Shown piece after piece: positions 37,289-45,407 of a stretch of DNA of 45,468 bases. The position numbers and the translations under genes were made by a program. Positions within the stretch are counted from its first letter, which is position 1; each line of letters begins with the position of its first letter. A model generated the notes under the pieces. The model ran no database searches, had not been told where the DNA came from, and worked only from the letters and a program-made list of their open reading frames with translations. Origin of the DNA: Phycisphaerae bacterium (GTDB lineage Bacteria > Planctomycetota > Phycisphaerae > Sedimentisphaerales > SM23-30); assembly GCA_016342495.1 (NCBI GenBank), contig JAEIOG010000036.1:1-45468 (forward strand). Direction: 5' to 3'.

Positions 37289-37762
37289 TTACTTGGCTGG
37301 GGCCAATACGATCTTCTCAACAGCGATACCAAGTGATTCAAGTTTGTCAGCATCAGCCGGTTTTAAATTCAAAGTCTGCCGTCCGATGGCTAAATCAAAT
37401 TCACCGATAGCAAACGTGCCTGACGTATCCTTATCGCTGAAGTCTACAGCAACGGTTTGTCCGGCGATAGAAAACTCCAGATCTGCATCACCTTTGCCAA
37501 CCTTATAATCAATGGTCGCTTTATACTTACTGGCTTTTTCAATCATTACATCCCAGCTCTTCCAAATGTTACGATAAAGAGACTTGTAGCTCTTGGCTGT
37601 ATACACACCATGAGCAAACGCGTTAGCGTTATTAAGTTCAAAGCTTCCATCACTGGTCTGAGCAATATAAGGATTAACGACCTCAACTTCCCCGTCGATT
37701 TCCAGAGCAACAACGGTCAACCGTTCATCAACAGCTTTTTTGCCGACCCGTATAAAGAACAC
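37289..37762 (-). pseudogene. Frameshifted C-terminal part of the GH29 fucosidase at 37728-39026
   Basis: This 157-codon frame has no convincing start of its own (GTG at 37762) and no signal peptide. Its first residues, VFFIRVGKKAVDERLTVVALEIDGE, are what the end of the GH29 catalytic module should be: a final beta-strand of the fold and a GEVEVVNPYI start of a C-terminal beta-sandwich. The rest resembles the carbohydrate-binding-like tail of many fucosidases (DLAIGRQTLNLKPA). It joins the upstream frame if one A is removed from the A8 run at 37767-37774, giving one protein of about 578 residues. Either the gene is broken, the base is an error, or the frame is restored by slippage. Unless restored, this part is probably not translated. 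Confidence 0.8.
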
Positions 37763-39026
37763 CGCCTTTTTTTTGCTTTGCTTTGACTTTGGAATTTCCT
37801 TTCAAAAAGTAAGCCTTTTTGACATCACTTCGCAATCCAGGGACCAACAACTTGCCATCAACCGGCCACTTCTGGATAAACAAATATAACATAGATCCTT
37901 TTGTGGTGCAATATCCAAAATCAAGCTTCCTGAACGGGGTAGGCTTGACGTTGTATATCGCTTCGCCGTTAGTATCCATCCACTCGCCCATTTTTTCGAG
38001 GACTTCGATTTCATAATCGATGATAGTGCCGTCAGATTTCGGACCTACATTCAGTAAATAGTTTCCGCCCTGGCTGACAACCTTCGCCATTAGATTTATC
38101 TGCTCATTAACCTTTTCGTCAACATCACGAGGAATGACCCATGACTTGTAACCCCAGGTATTTGTGTTTGTGTTATGATAGAGCGTAGCCGGTGTTTCCC
38201 AGGCCATCTCGATAACTTCATCTGGAATCTTATTATCAGGCATTGTCAGGAAATCGCCCTGATTATTCATCACCCTGCCGTTTATCATGCAGTTTGGCTG
38301 AATGCTTTTAACTATCTCAGCAAAACGTTTACTTTGCTCCTGTGTAGGATTGCCCATATCAAAGAATAGCTCGCACATTGGTCCGTAATTAGTCAGCAAT
38401 TCCTTTAGTTGACCAGCCATATACTCTTCATGTTCATCGCTAACTTTCTCAAACACGCTATACGCATTTGCCGGATTACGTTTAACGGACTTGGGATAGC
38501 CCCAGTCTGGAGTCGAATAATACAGACCGAACTTAAGCCCGCCGCGTTTGCACGCATCAGCAAGCTGCTTGACAATATCCTTCTTATAAGGTGTGGCATC
38601 AACAATGTTGTAATCAGATAGTTTAGTATGGAACATATTAAAACCATCATGGTGCTTACTTGTAAGAATGATATATTTCATGCCGGCATTTTTTGCCAGA
38701 CGCACGTATTTATCCGCATCAAACTTAACCGGATTAAACTCCTTTGCCAGTGCCGCGTATTCATCCTGCGGGATTGAGGCATGTCGCTGGATCTGCTCAC
38801 CAAGCTTAGGTATTTGTTCACCTTTCCAAATACCTTCACAAACCGAGTATATGCCCCAGTGGATAAACATACCGTATTTCATGTCACGCCATGCTTCCAG
38901 CCCATCGTTACCCTTACTTGAACAACTAGAAGAACAACCGCTGCATGAACCTGCTACAGCAGTGCCTGCAACAAAGCCAACAAGCATCATTGCGATTAAA
39001 ACTCGTGCAAATCTAAATTTAAACAT
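37728..39026 (-). CDS. Alpha-L-fucosidase (GH29), catalytic part, interrupted at its 3' end
   Basis: This is the most canonical GH29 in the window: YGMFIHWGIYSV, LTSKHHDGFNMFHTKLSDYNIVDATPYKKDIV, GLYYSTPDWGYP, CELFFDMGN with presumed nucleophile Asp223, WETPATLYHNT and WGYKSW. The signal (RVLIAMMLVGFVAGTAVAG) is followed by an unusual CSGCSSSC cluster. The frame ends at 432 residues with a frameshifted LYTGRQKSC tail; the correct continuation lies at 37289-37762. The catalytic barrel is complete, so a truncated but possibly active enzyme could be made. I chose ATG at 39026 (GGAG 7 nt upstream) rather than TTG at 39053. It lies 34 nt behind a Tat sulfatase. It should act on terminal alpha-L-fucose; known GH29 members of this type are exo-acting. 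Confidence 0.85.
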   Translation of the reverse strand: MFKFRFARVLIAMMLVGFVAGTAVAGSCSGCSSSCSSKGNDGLEAWRDMKYGMFIHWGIYSVCEGIWKGEQIPKLGEQIQRHASIPQDEYAALAKEFNPVKFDADKYVRLAKNAGMKYIILTSKHHDGFNMFHTKLSDYNIVDATPYKKDIVKQLADACKRGGLKFGLYYSTPDWGYPKSVKRNPANAYSVFEKVSDEHEEYMAGQLKELLTNYGPMCELFFDMGNPTQEQSKRFAEIVKSIQPNCMINGRVMNNQGDFLTMPDNKIPDEVIEMAWETPATLYHNTNTNTWGYKSWVIPRDVDEKVNEQINLMAKVVSQGGNYLLNVGPKSDGTIIDYEIEVLEKMGEWMDTNGEAIYNVKPTPFRKLDFGYCTTKGSMLYLFIQKWPVDGKLLVPGLRSDVKKAYFLKGNSKVKAKQKKGGVLYTGRQKSC

Positions 39027-39060
39027 GAATAAACTCCAAAAAACACTTATCAAGAATAAC

Positions 39061-40563
39061 TTAAATAGATTCCGCTTTTTCAGCGGCTTTCTTTGCCGCC
39101 TTTTCAGCTTTTTTCGCGGCTTTACTCTTACTTTTGTCTTTACCTGCGTTTTTTAATTTTTTACGTGCTTCGTTTTCTTCCTTTGCCTTCTTCATCTCAT
39201 AAAACTTCTCTGCAGGAAGATCGCGAAGCTCCGGGTCAAGCTGCCTGACCTTCGGGTATTTATCCAGTATCGCCTGAAACTTTTTGCGAATCGCTTTTGT
39301 TTCTGATGTGTCGGTACTAATAGCATTCTTCTCAAATGGATCATCCATCGCGTGGAACAAGTTACCGTTGTTATAAAGTTTCCACTTCTTATCCCGCACC
39401 CATCTAGTCGGTTCACCTTTATCGGTTCGCGACTCGGGAGTAACGACCCCTTTGCCCTTTTCGTAATGGAAGTACAACCATTCTTTCGCATTACCTTGCT
39501 TGCCCTTGAGCTGCGGCAGAAAGCTTATTCCATCGGTTATAAAATCACCCGGAATCTTCACACGGCCGGCATCAGCTATCGTAGGCAGCATGTCTGAAAA
39601 ATCAATCAGATCCTCGCATACCCCACCAACAGGAGTAGTACCCTTCCAATAGGCGATAAACGGAACATGCGTACCCCATTCGATACTTTGCCCCTTGCCG
39701 CCGCGAATCGCAAGATCGCCCATATATGAAGTGATCTTCTTATCGTTACCGTTATCGCCTGTAAACAGCAGTAGCGTATTCTCGGCGATACCAAGCTCTT
39801 CAAGTTTATCAACCATCTGCCCGACGATCTTGTCAGTATACGCGACCATGTCCTTCATGTACTTTCCATCACGCTGATATTTTCCGTTTGGACTTGGTTC
39901 TCTGTCCGGCGTATCCGGCGTTGGGATATGTGGGCCATGCGTAAGTGCCATAGGGTAATATGCAAAGAACGGCCTGTCTTTATTGTCGGCCATGAAATCC
40001 ATCACAAAGTCCCTGAACACATCCGGGCCGTACTTACCTTCCATGCCCTCAAGCCATTTGCCATTTTGAATAAGCCTCGGGTTCCAGTACCTTGAATCAG
40101 CGGGGTCGTCAACATGATAAAGACAATAGTCGTCAAAGCCGGCATCCTCGGGTCTTGTGCCCTTGACAGCATCAAACCCGGTGAGCTGCCACTTGCCGGC
40201 GATACAGGTTTTGTAGCCGCCAGCTTGCATGATATGACCAAAGGTTTTCTGCCTGTGATCAAGTGTTCCAAAATGAACGTAGTTGCGATAATTATGTTTA
40301 CCCGTCATGATCTTGACACGAGTGGGAGTGCAGACCGGGTTAGAGTGACAGTTTGTAAAACGCAATCCCTTTTTCGCCAGATCGTCAAGAACAGGTGTCT
40401 CGTAAGAAGTACCGCCGTTGCACTGCAAGCACTCAAAAGCAAAGTCGTCGGCCATCATAAGGACAACATTGGTCCAGCGTTTTTTTCTAGCCGAAGCAAC
40501 TCCAGGTATCGCCAAGGCCCCGCAGGAAACAGCAGCAATTTTTAAAAAGTCACGTCTTTTCAT
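39061..40563 (-). CDS. Tat-exported sulfatase with Lys/Ala-rich tail
   Basis: A 500-residue sulfatase. The twin-arginine signal KRRDFLKIAAVSCGALA leads to TNVVLMMADDFAFECLQCNGG and CTPTR with formylglycine Cys78. GKWQLTGFD, YYPMALTHGPHIPTP and FTGDNGNDKKITSYMG follow. The GKWQ block and HGPH region are shared with both modules of the next gene upstream, so the three belong to one subfamily. It ends in a long Lys/Ala-rich low-complexity segment (SKAAKKAEKAAKKAAEKA), which may form a charged helix. It is 33 nt behind the double-sulfatase ORF and 34 nt before the fucosidase, in the centre of unit 4. Its target is unknown. Confidence 0.92.
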   Translation of the reverse strand: MKRRDFLKIAAVSCGALAIPGVASARKKRWTNVVLMMADDFAFECLQCNGGTSYETPVLDDLAKKGLRFTNCHSNPVCTPTRVKIMTGKHNYRNYVHFGTLDHRQKTFGHIMQAGGYKTCIAGKWQLTGFDAVKGTRPEDAGFDDYCLYHVDDPADSRYWNPRLIQNGKWLEGMEGKYGPDVFRDFVMDFMADNKDRPFFAYYPMALTHGPHIPTPDTPDREPSPNGKYQRDGKYMKDMVAYTDKIVGQMVDKLEELGIAENTLLLFTGDNGNDKKITSYMGDLAIRGGKGQSIEWGTHVPFIAYWKGTTPVGGVCEDLIDFSDMLPTIADAGRVKIPGDFITDGISFLPQLKGKQGNAKEWLYFHYEKGKGVVTPESRTDKGEPTRWVRDKKWKLYNNGNLFHAMDDPFEKNAISTDTSETKAIRKKFQAILDKYPKVRQLDPELRDLPAEKFYEMKKAKEENEARKKLKNAGKDKSKSKAAKKAEKAAKKAAEKAESI

Positions 40564-40596
40564 AATTTCAATTCCTAAATTCGCAATTGTTTTTAA

Positions 40597-42069
40597 TCAT
40601 TCCTCGTAAAATTGATAATCACTATGATTATGCAGGTGCTTCTTGGCATACTTGGGGTCCATGATCTCTTTCCAATATACCTGGCCCCTTTTTGATTCCC
40701 AGAATGGATTGTCCTTGGTCAAAGGGGGGAACTGTTTGAGAATCTTATCAAATTTCTTGCGAGCCTTGGCATGCTCCTTTTCATCATTGACAAGTTCATA
40801 TCCTTTGCCAAAACGATTGTTGCCGGTATGATAGAATCTGCCTTTGGGCATACCCAGTATCGGGTTGACTACCTCAAGCATATAGTCTTTTGTTCTGAGG
40901 AGCTGACTGGTCGCGATACAACTGTATATCCATTGCTTATGCTTATTCGTCTTGCCTGAAAGGAACGGTTTTAGGCTCTTTCCGTCTGGCTTATAGTCGC
41001 CAAAGTCACCGCCAGCATAATCAACCAAAGTAGGAAGGACATCCGAAAAATCCATCAATTCATCAGTCGCACCGCGTTTTTTTACATCTGCCCCAAAGGC
41101 AACAAATGGGACATGGCTGCCGCGTTCAACGCCTCTGTTTTTGGCAGTAACTCCTGTGCCATTATCTGCACAAAATATGATAAGCGTATTATCTAGAAGA
41201 CCAAGGCTTTCGACCTTCTTAACGATCCTGCCAACACAAACATCTATATACTCGTTAAGTGCCCTGAACCTGGCTTCGTTTTCCTCGGGCGAATCAGACT
41301 TGCCCATCTCGCCGACCTTACCACGAAGTGGAGTCGTCGAAACACCCTCACGCGTGCCATGCGGTGCAACCATCGGGTAATACGCAAGGAAAGGCTTATC
41401 CTTGTTACGCTCGATAAAGTCACAGATAAACTCCGTAAAAATATCCGGCCCAAAATCATTCGCCCCCGTCTTGACCAACTTATGGTTCTTTATGATGCAC
41501 GGCTGCCAAAACCTCGGCCATTCACCATCGCCATCGTACATATTTTTGTATTTCGGGGAACCTTCAAGAAGCGAAACTGCCTTGGTGGTTTCCCACAGGC
41601 AATACTCATCGAACCCAACGCTCTCTTTATACGGGGCAACCGCGCCACAATGCCATTTGCCCGCGATCGCCGTGGCGTAACCTGCGTCTTTGACCATCTT
41701 GCCAAAGCTCTTGTTGTCAACATATAACCGCTTGGAAGCGTCTTTTAGCCACATCGCATTCTGATAAACACCCGTTGTTGATCCATACCTGCCCGTAGTT
41801 ATCAAAGCTCTCGATGGCGCACAGATCGCAGACGCCCATGCCGTCCGGAACATAACACCCTCTTTTGCCATCTTGTCGATGTTCGGTGTCGAAACAAGCT
41901 CGTTACCGTAACATCCATAAAGATCCGGGCTAACATCATCGGCCATGATCAAAACAATATTAGTCTTTGCTGCGTCACCAGCAAAAGCAGGCAAACAAAC
42001 AGCAGTAACTAGCAAAACAAATAAAATTGCTTTGGCCCTAGTGCAAGTTCGTAATGCGTAATTATTCAT
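40597..42069 (-). CDS. Independent start for the second sulfatase (Sec signal)
   Basis: Reading from ATG at 42069 gives a 490-residue sulfatase with a complete Sec signal peptide and formylglycine Cys83. An AAGAGA-like site lies about 5 nt upstream, inside the end of the first sulfatase. Its DDVSPDLYGCYG opening and RYGSTTGVYQ block differ from part 1, so it is a distinct enzyme and not a recent duplicate. It is probably translated on its own, coupled to the gene before it. This entry overlaps the long ORF on purpose. Confidence 0.6.
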   Translation of the reverse strand: MNNYALRTCTRAKAILFVLLVTAVCLPAFAGDAAKTNIVLIMADDVSPDLYGCYGNELVSTPNIDKMAKEGVMFRTAWASAICAPSRALITTGRYGSTTGVYQNAMWLKDASKRLYVDNKSFGKMVKDAGYATAIAGKWHCGAVAPYKESVGFDEYCLWETTKAVSLLEGSPKYKNMYDGDGEWPRFWQPCIIKNHKLVKTGANDFGPDIFTEFICDFIERNKDKPFLAYYPMVAPHGTREGVSTTPLRGKVGEMGKSDSPEENEARFRALNEYIDVCVGRIVKKVESLGLLDNTLIIFCADNGTGVTAKNRGVERGSHVPFVAFGADVKKRGATDELMDFSDVLPTLVDYAGGDFGDYKPDGKSLKPFLSGKTNKHKQWIYSCIATSQLLRTKDYMLEVVNPILGMPKGRFYHTGNNRFGKGYELVNDEKEHAKARKKFDKILKQFPPLTKDNPFWESKRGQVYWKEIMDPKYAKKHLHNHSDYQFYEE

Positions 42070-43533
42070 GCTATCTCTTTCTGATTTTTTTTCTTCAATT
42101 TTAATATCCCAGGGCTGAGCTGAGAGCTTGTCATACTTCGGAGCTGCGTCAACCTTTGGCATCTTGTCAACTACTGCCATGAATTTCTTTTTCGCTGCTA
42201 CTGCCGCTTTATCTTTACTATTTACGAGATTGTTTTTCTCAGCTGGGTCCTTGACAACATCATACAGCCCTTCTGGTTTTCTGTCGGTACCAACAAACAA
42301 TTTAAACCTCTTGTCCCGAAGCACACGGTCACGGAACACATGAATCGGCACAACCCAGCCATCCTGGTCAACTGTTCCGCCATGGCTTCCCATAGCGAGC
42401 GTCCACTTTCTGGAGCTGTCCTTCTTTTTGCCCAATATTACCTTAGCGATAGAGACACCGTCAAGCTTTGCATCTTTAGGTATCTTTGCCCCGCCAAGCT
42501 CTGCAAAGGTAGGCAGCATATCAGTGAAGTCCGTAAGTGTCTCGGTTTTAACACCAGCCGGAATCAATCCCGGACAATTTACAATGAACGGTGCGCAAAT
42601 ACCATTTTCCGTAGTAAGTGTCTTTCCGCCGCGGACAAGCCGTCCATTACGCATAGCTGACAAACTTTTTGCTGTTCCGTTGTCAGTAGTCCAGATTACA
42701 ATCGTATTGTCACGAATACCAAGATCATCAAGTGTATCAACCAGACGCTTTAGACAATGATCCGTATAGCGGACCATCGCCCTATGCATCTCATACTTTT
42801 CTGAAACGTTCGGCGCACTTGGAGTCGTAGTCAGCGGACCATGCGGCAAGCACATTGGGAAATACATCATCATCGGTTTGTCTTTTTTGCGTTTCATAAA
42901 ATCAATCAGGTAATCGGTGAAAACATCCGCGCCGAATTTATCTTTGTAAGTTTTGCTTCCATCTTTAGTATTAATATAAGGATTCCAATACCGCTCAGCA
43001 CTAGGCGGGTTATCACCTTCATACCCGGTCCACATGCAGTAATCGTCAAAACCATGTTTTACCATCGCATCCGGTGTAACACGGAAATCGTTGATCTGCC
43101 ACTTGCCTGCCGCTGCTGTCGCGTAGCCAGCCGACTTCATGACATTTCCAAAGCTAATGTTATGTTTCCAATCGAAGTGACACCCCTTGCCCCAACGCGG
43201 TACATCCCAGTGATTTATCCAGCCATGATTAAAGGGATACCGACCCGTCAAAAGAGTCACACGTGTTGGAGTACACTGAGGCATGGAGTAAGCATTAACA
43301 AACTGCATACCTTCAGCAGCGAGTTTATCTACAGTAGGAGTAAGCGACTCTTCACTACCGCACGTCTCGACCCATTCTTTACCAAGATCGTCAAGCATCA
43401 CAAAAAGGATGTTAGGTTTTTTCTTTTTCGCACGCTTTGCTTGCAGTGTGGTGGTGTAACTGCCAAACGTCGCAACTGAAACTGCTGTTCCTGCAAGTTT
43501 CAAAAAACTTCTTCGATTCAAATCCTTTTCCAT
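40597..43533 (-). CDS. Double-sulfatase ORF, probably two adjacent genes joined by an indel
   Basis: This 978-residue frame encodes two full sulfatases. Part 1 (residues 1-488) has a Tat signal (NRRSFLKLAGT), KKKKPNILFVMLDDLG, CTPTR at Cys87, and FPMCLPHGPL. Part 2 starts at Met489 with its own Sec signal (AKAILFVLLVTAVCLPAFA), then TNIVLIMADDVSPDLYGCYG, CAPSR at Cys571, GKWHCGAV and FCADNGTGV. A signal peptide in mid-protein is not functional, so two separate proteins are expected. At the junction is a run of eight A (minus strand); with seven, part 1 would end in TGA overlapping the ATG of part 2 (ATGA). The extra A thus appears to have fused them. AGGGA precedes the first ATG by 5 nt. Part 2 also has its own entry. 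Confidence 0.8.
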   Translation of the reverse strand: MEKDLNRRSFLKLAGTAVSVATFGSYTTTLQAKRAKKKKPNILFVMLDDLGKEWVETCGSEESLTPTVDKLAAEGMQFVNAYSMPQCTPTRVTLLTGRYPFNHGWINHWDVPRWGKGCHFDWKHNISFGNVMKSAGYATAAAGKWQINDFRVTPDAMVKHGFDDYCMWTGYEGDNPPSAERYWNPYINTKDGSKTYKDKFGADVFTDYLIDFMKRKKDKPMMMYFPMCLPHGPLTTTPSAPNVSEKYEMHRAMVRYTDHCLKRLVDTLDDLGIRDNTIVIWTTDNGTAKSLSAMRNGRLVRGGKTLTTENGICAPFIVNCPGLIPAGVKTETLTDFTDMLPTFAELGGAKIPKDAKLDGVSIAKVILGKKKDSSRKWTLAMGSHGGTVDQDGWVVPIHVFRDRVLRDKRFKLFVGTDRKPEGLYDVVKDPAEKNNLVNSKDKAAVAAKKKFMAVVDKMPKVDAAPKYDKLSAQPWDIKIEEKKSERDSMNNYALRTCTRAKAILFVLLVTAVCLPAFAGDAAKTNIVLIMADDVSPDLYGCYGNELVSTPNIDKMAKEGVMFRTAWASAICAPSRALITTGRYGSTTGVYQNAMWLKDASKRLYVDNKSFGKMVKDAGYATAIAGKWHCGAVAPYKESVGFDEYCLWETTKAVSLLEGSPKYKNMYDGDGEWPRFWQPCIIKNHKLVKTGANDFGPDIFTEFICDFIERNKDKPFLAYYPMVAPHGTREGVSTTPLRGKVGEMGKSDSPEENEARFRALNEYIDVCVGRIVKKVESLGLLDNTLIIFCADNGTGVTAKNRGVERGSHVPFVAFGADVKKRGATDELMDFSDVLPTLVDYAGGDFGDYKPDGKSLKPFLSGKTNKHKQWIYSCIATSQLLRTKDYMLEVVNPILGMPKGRFYHTGNNRFGKGYELVNDEKEHAKARKKFDKILKQFPPLTKDNPFWESKRGQVYWKEIMDPKYAKKHLHNHSDYQFYEE

Positions 43534-43552
43534 AACGATCCCTTATATTAAT

Positions 43553-45166
43553 CTAATTAGAAATGTTATTATGTTTATTTTTCTTTTTTACTTTAACCTT
43601 CTGTTTCTTTTCTTTGGCCGGCTTTACTTTATCGTCTTTAGTGGCCTTAACTTTATTAGCGACCAAACGCTTGCCGGGAAGTTCATTCTCTGCGATATCC
43701 GCATCGATCATAGCATTCTTGAGTTCCTCTTCCATCTCTTTAACCAGACTCACATATTTCGGGTCACCATATAGACTAGTAAGCTCATGCGGATCATTCA
43801 CAATGTCAAACAAATCCTTAAGCCCGCTCTCGGCCCATACGATCAGTTTATACCTCTCAGTCCTAACGCCATAATGCTTTTGAACGCCATTGGAATAAAA
43901 CGCGTAGAAACTGGATTTGCGGTGCTTATCTTTTTTGCCCTTAAGAACATCGGCAAAGCTTTTCCCTTGCATACTTGAGGGTGTTTTCTCTCCGGCAAGA
44001 TCGAGTAACGTAGGCGCAAAATCGACATTGTTGACAAGTGCCTTGGTAACGGCTCCGGATTTGATCATTTTTGGATACCGAACGATAAACGGCATACGCA
44101 GCCCCTCTTCCAGCATCAGGCGTTTATCATAAAAACCATGCTCACCGACATACATCCCCTGGTCAGCTGTATAGATCACGATAGTATTTTCAAGGATACC
44201 CTCATCCTTAAGATACTTAACCAGCTTACCAACATTCTCATTAATACCGGCAACGCAACGCATATAATCCTTGGCGTACTTCTGGAATGTTGCTTTTTTC
44301 TGCTGCTTTTCATCCATCCCTGAAAGATCAATATTTCCGGTAGGCCAATCTCTTTTCGGAGCACCTGGCTTTTTGCCATTACCGCAGACCTGATGAGCAA
44401 GATTTGGATACAATTTCGCCTTCTTATTGTTCACCCCTCCTGAGGCCCGATTTGAATAATCATCAAACAAGGTCGCCGGTTCAGGAATTTCAACATCAGC
44501 GTAAAGTTCCTCAAACCGTTTGGCATAAATCCAGTCACCATGAGCAGCCTTATAGTGGCACATCAATAAGAATGGTTTATCCTTGTCTCGCTTATCCAGC
44601 CATTCCAGCGATGCATACGTGTAAGCGTCGGTAGAGTGCATGCCAGAAAAACGTCTTTTGATACCACCGGGTCCGGTAAGCGTTGGGTTATAGTAGGAAC
44701 CTTGCGAAATCGTCACTCCATAATCATCAAGGCCATATTTATTATCACCATGAACATGCCACTTGCCAAACACTGCCGTCTGATACCCGGCCTTGTTAAG
44801 CACGCTGTAGGAGGTCGGCTTATCCTTGGTATCCATATCTTCGCGTAAAGTATAGACGCCTGTTTTATGACTGTACTGTCCAGTAGCTATGCTCGCCCTG
44901 CTCGGAGCACAAAGAGAGTTCGTGCAAACACAATTTTCAAACCGCATCCCCTCTGCGGCAAGTTTGTCAATATTAGACGTCTGAACATGATCCTTCATCC
45001 ACCCGCCATAGCAAGCAACAGACTCCGGGCTTTGATCATCTGCCATAATATACAAAATATTCGGTTTCTTTTTTATGTCGCCAAATGCAACTGGATCAAA
45101 TGCCAATGAAGCTGCAGCGATCCCGACTACTTTAAGAAAACCACGTCTGCTGATATGATGGCTCAT
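43553..45166 (-). CDS. Tat-exported sulfatase, first gene of unit 4
   Basis: A 537-residue sulfatase. The twin-arginine signal (SRRGFLKVVGIAAAS) is followed by KKKPNILYIMADDQSPESVACYGG, CAPSR with formylglycine Cys86, GKWHVHGDN, HYKAAHGDWIYAKR and TADQGMYVGEHGFYDKR. It shares blocks with the sulfatase at 13725 and with module 2 of the fusion at 3928. The C-terminus is a basic tail (KVKATKDDKVKPAKEKKQKV and more). The ribosome site is weak (GGGTG). It lies 241 nt from the next CDS at the right edge and appears to be the first gene of the long unit running to 27770. It has no copy of the 36-bp element upstream. Confidence 0.92.
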   Translation of the reverse strand: MSHHISRRGFLKVVGIAAASLAFDPVAFGDIKKKPNILYIMADDQSPESVACYGGWMKDHVQTSNIDKLAAEGMRFENCVCTNSLCAPSRASIATGQYSHKTGVYTLREDMDTKDKPTSYSVLNKAGYQTAVFGKWHVHGDNKYGLDDYGVTISQGSYYNPTLTGPGGIKRRFSGMHSTDAYTYASLEWLDKRDKDKPFLLMCHYKAAHGDWIYAKRFEELYADVEIPEPATLFDDYSNRASGGVNNKKAKLYPNLAHQVCGNGKKPGAPKRDWPTGNIDLSGMDEKQQKKATFQKYAKDYMRCVAGINENVGKLVKYLKDEGILENTIVIYTADQGMYVGEHGFYDKRLMLEEGLRMPFIVRYPKMIKSGAVTKALVNNVDFAPTLLDLAGEKTPSSMQGKSFADVLKGKKDKHRKSSFYAFYSNGVQKHYGVRTERYKLIVWAESGLKDLFDIVNDPHELTSLYGDPKYVSLVKEMEEELKNAMIDADIAENELPGKRLVANKVKATKDDKVKPAKEKKQKVKVKKKNKHNNISN

Positions 45167-45259
45167 TCTACACCCGCTTTATTACTAAAATAAAAACTTA
45201 AATTCATATAGAACAATCAATAGTACGAATCAGGTTCATTGAATATTTCAAATAAACAA

Positions 45260-45289
45260 ATTATACCTAAGGAGGATAATTCAATGCAA
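45260..45289 (-). promoter_or_regulatory. Candidate sigma70-like promoter of unit 4
   Basis: On the minus strand TTGCAT (45289-45284), an 18-nt spacer and TATAAT (45265-45260) give a plausible housekeeping promoter about 95 nt before the ATG at 45166. This differs from units 1-3, whose promoters carry the 36-bp element and lack a good -35. It is a consensus match by eye only. Confidence 0.4.
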
Positions 45290-45407
45290 GTATTCAGCTA
45301 GTAATACGGTCATTTTATACATGCCTCACATCTAGATCAAAATTCGAGTTCAAAAACCTTAAAGACAAATTTATAGTAAATCATAACATATTCCAGGGCA
45401 ACCGCAT

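Noticed and set aside
37766-37774. Programmed -1 frameshift at the A tract (dnaX type)
   Set aside because: The downstream frame needs a +1 (or -2) change, not -1. Indel or transcriptional slippage fits better.
42841-43479. 212-codon plus-strand frame
   Set aside because: Antisense to a sulfatase with an intact formylglycine motif; no start signal and no family resemblance.
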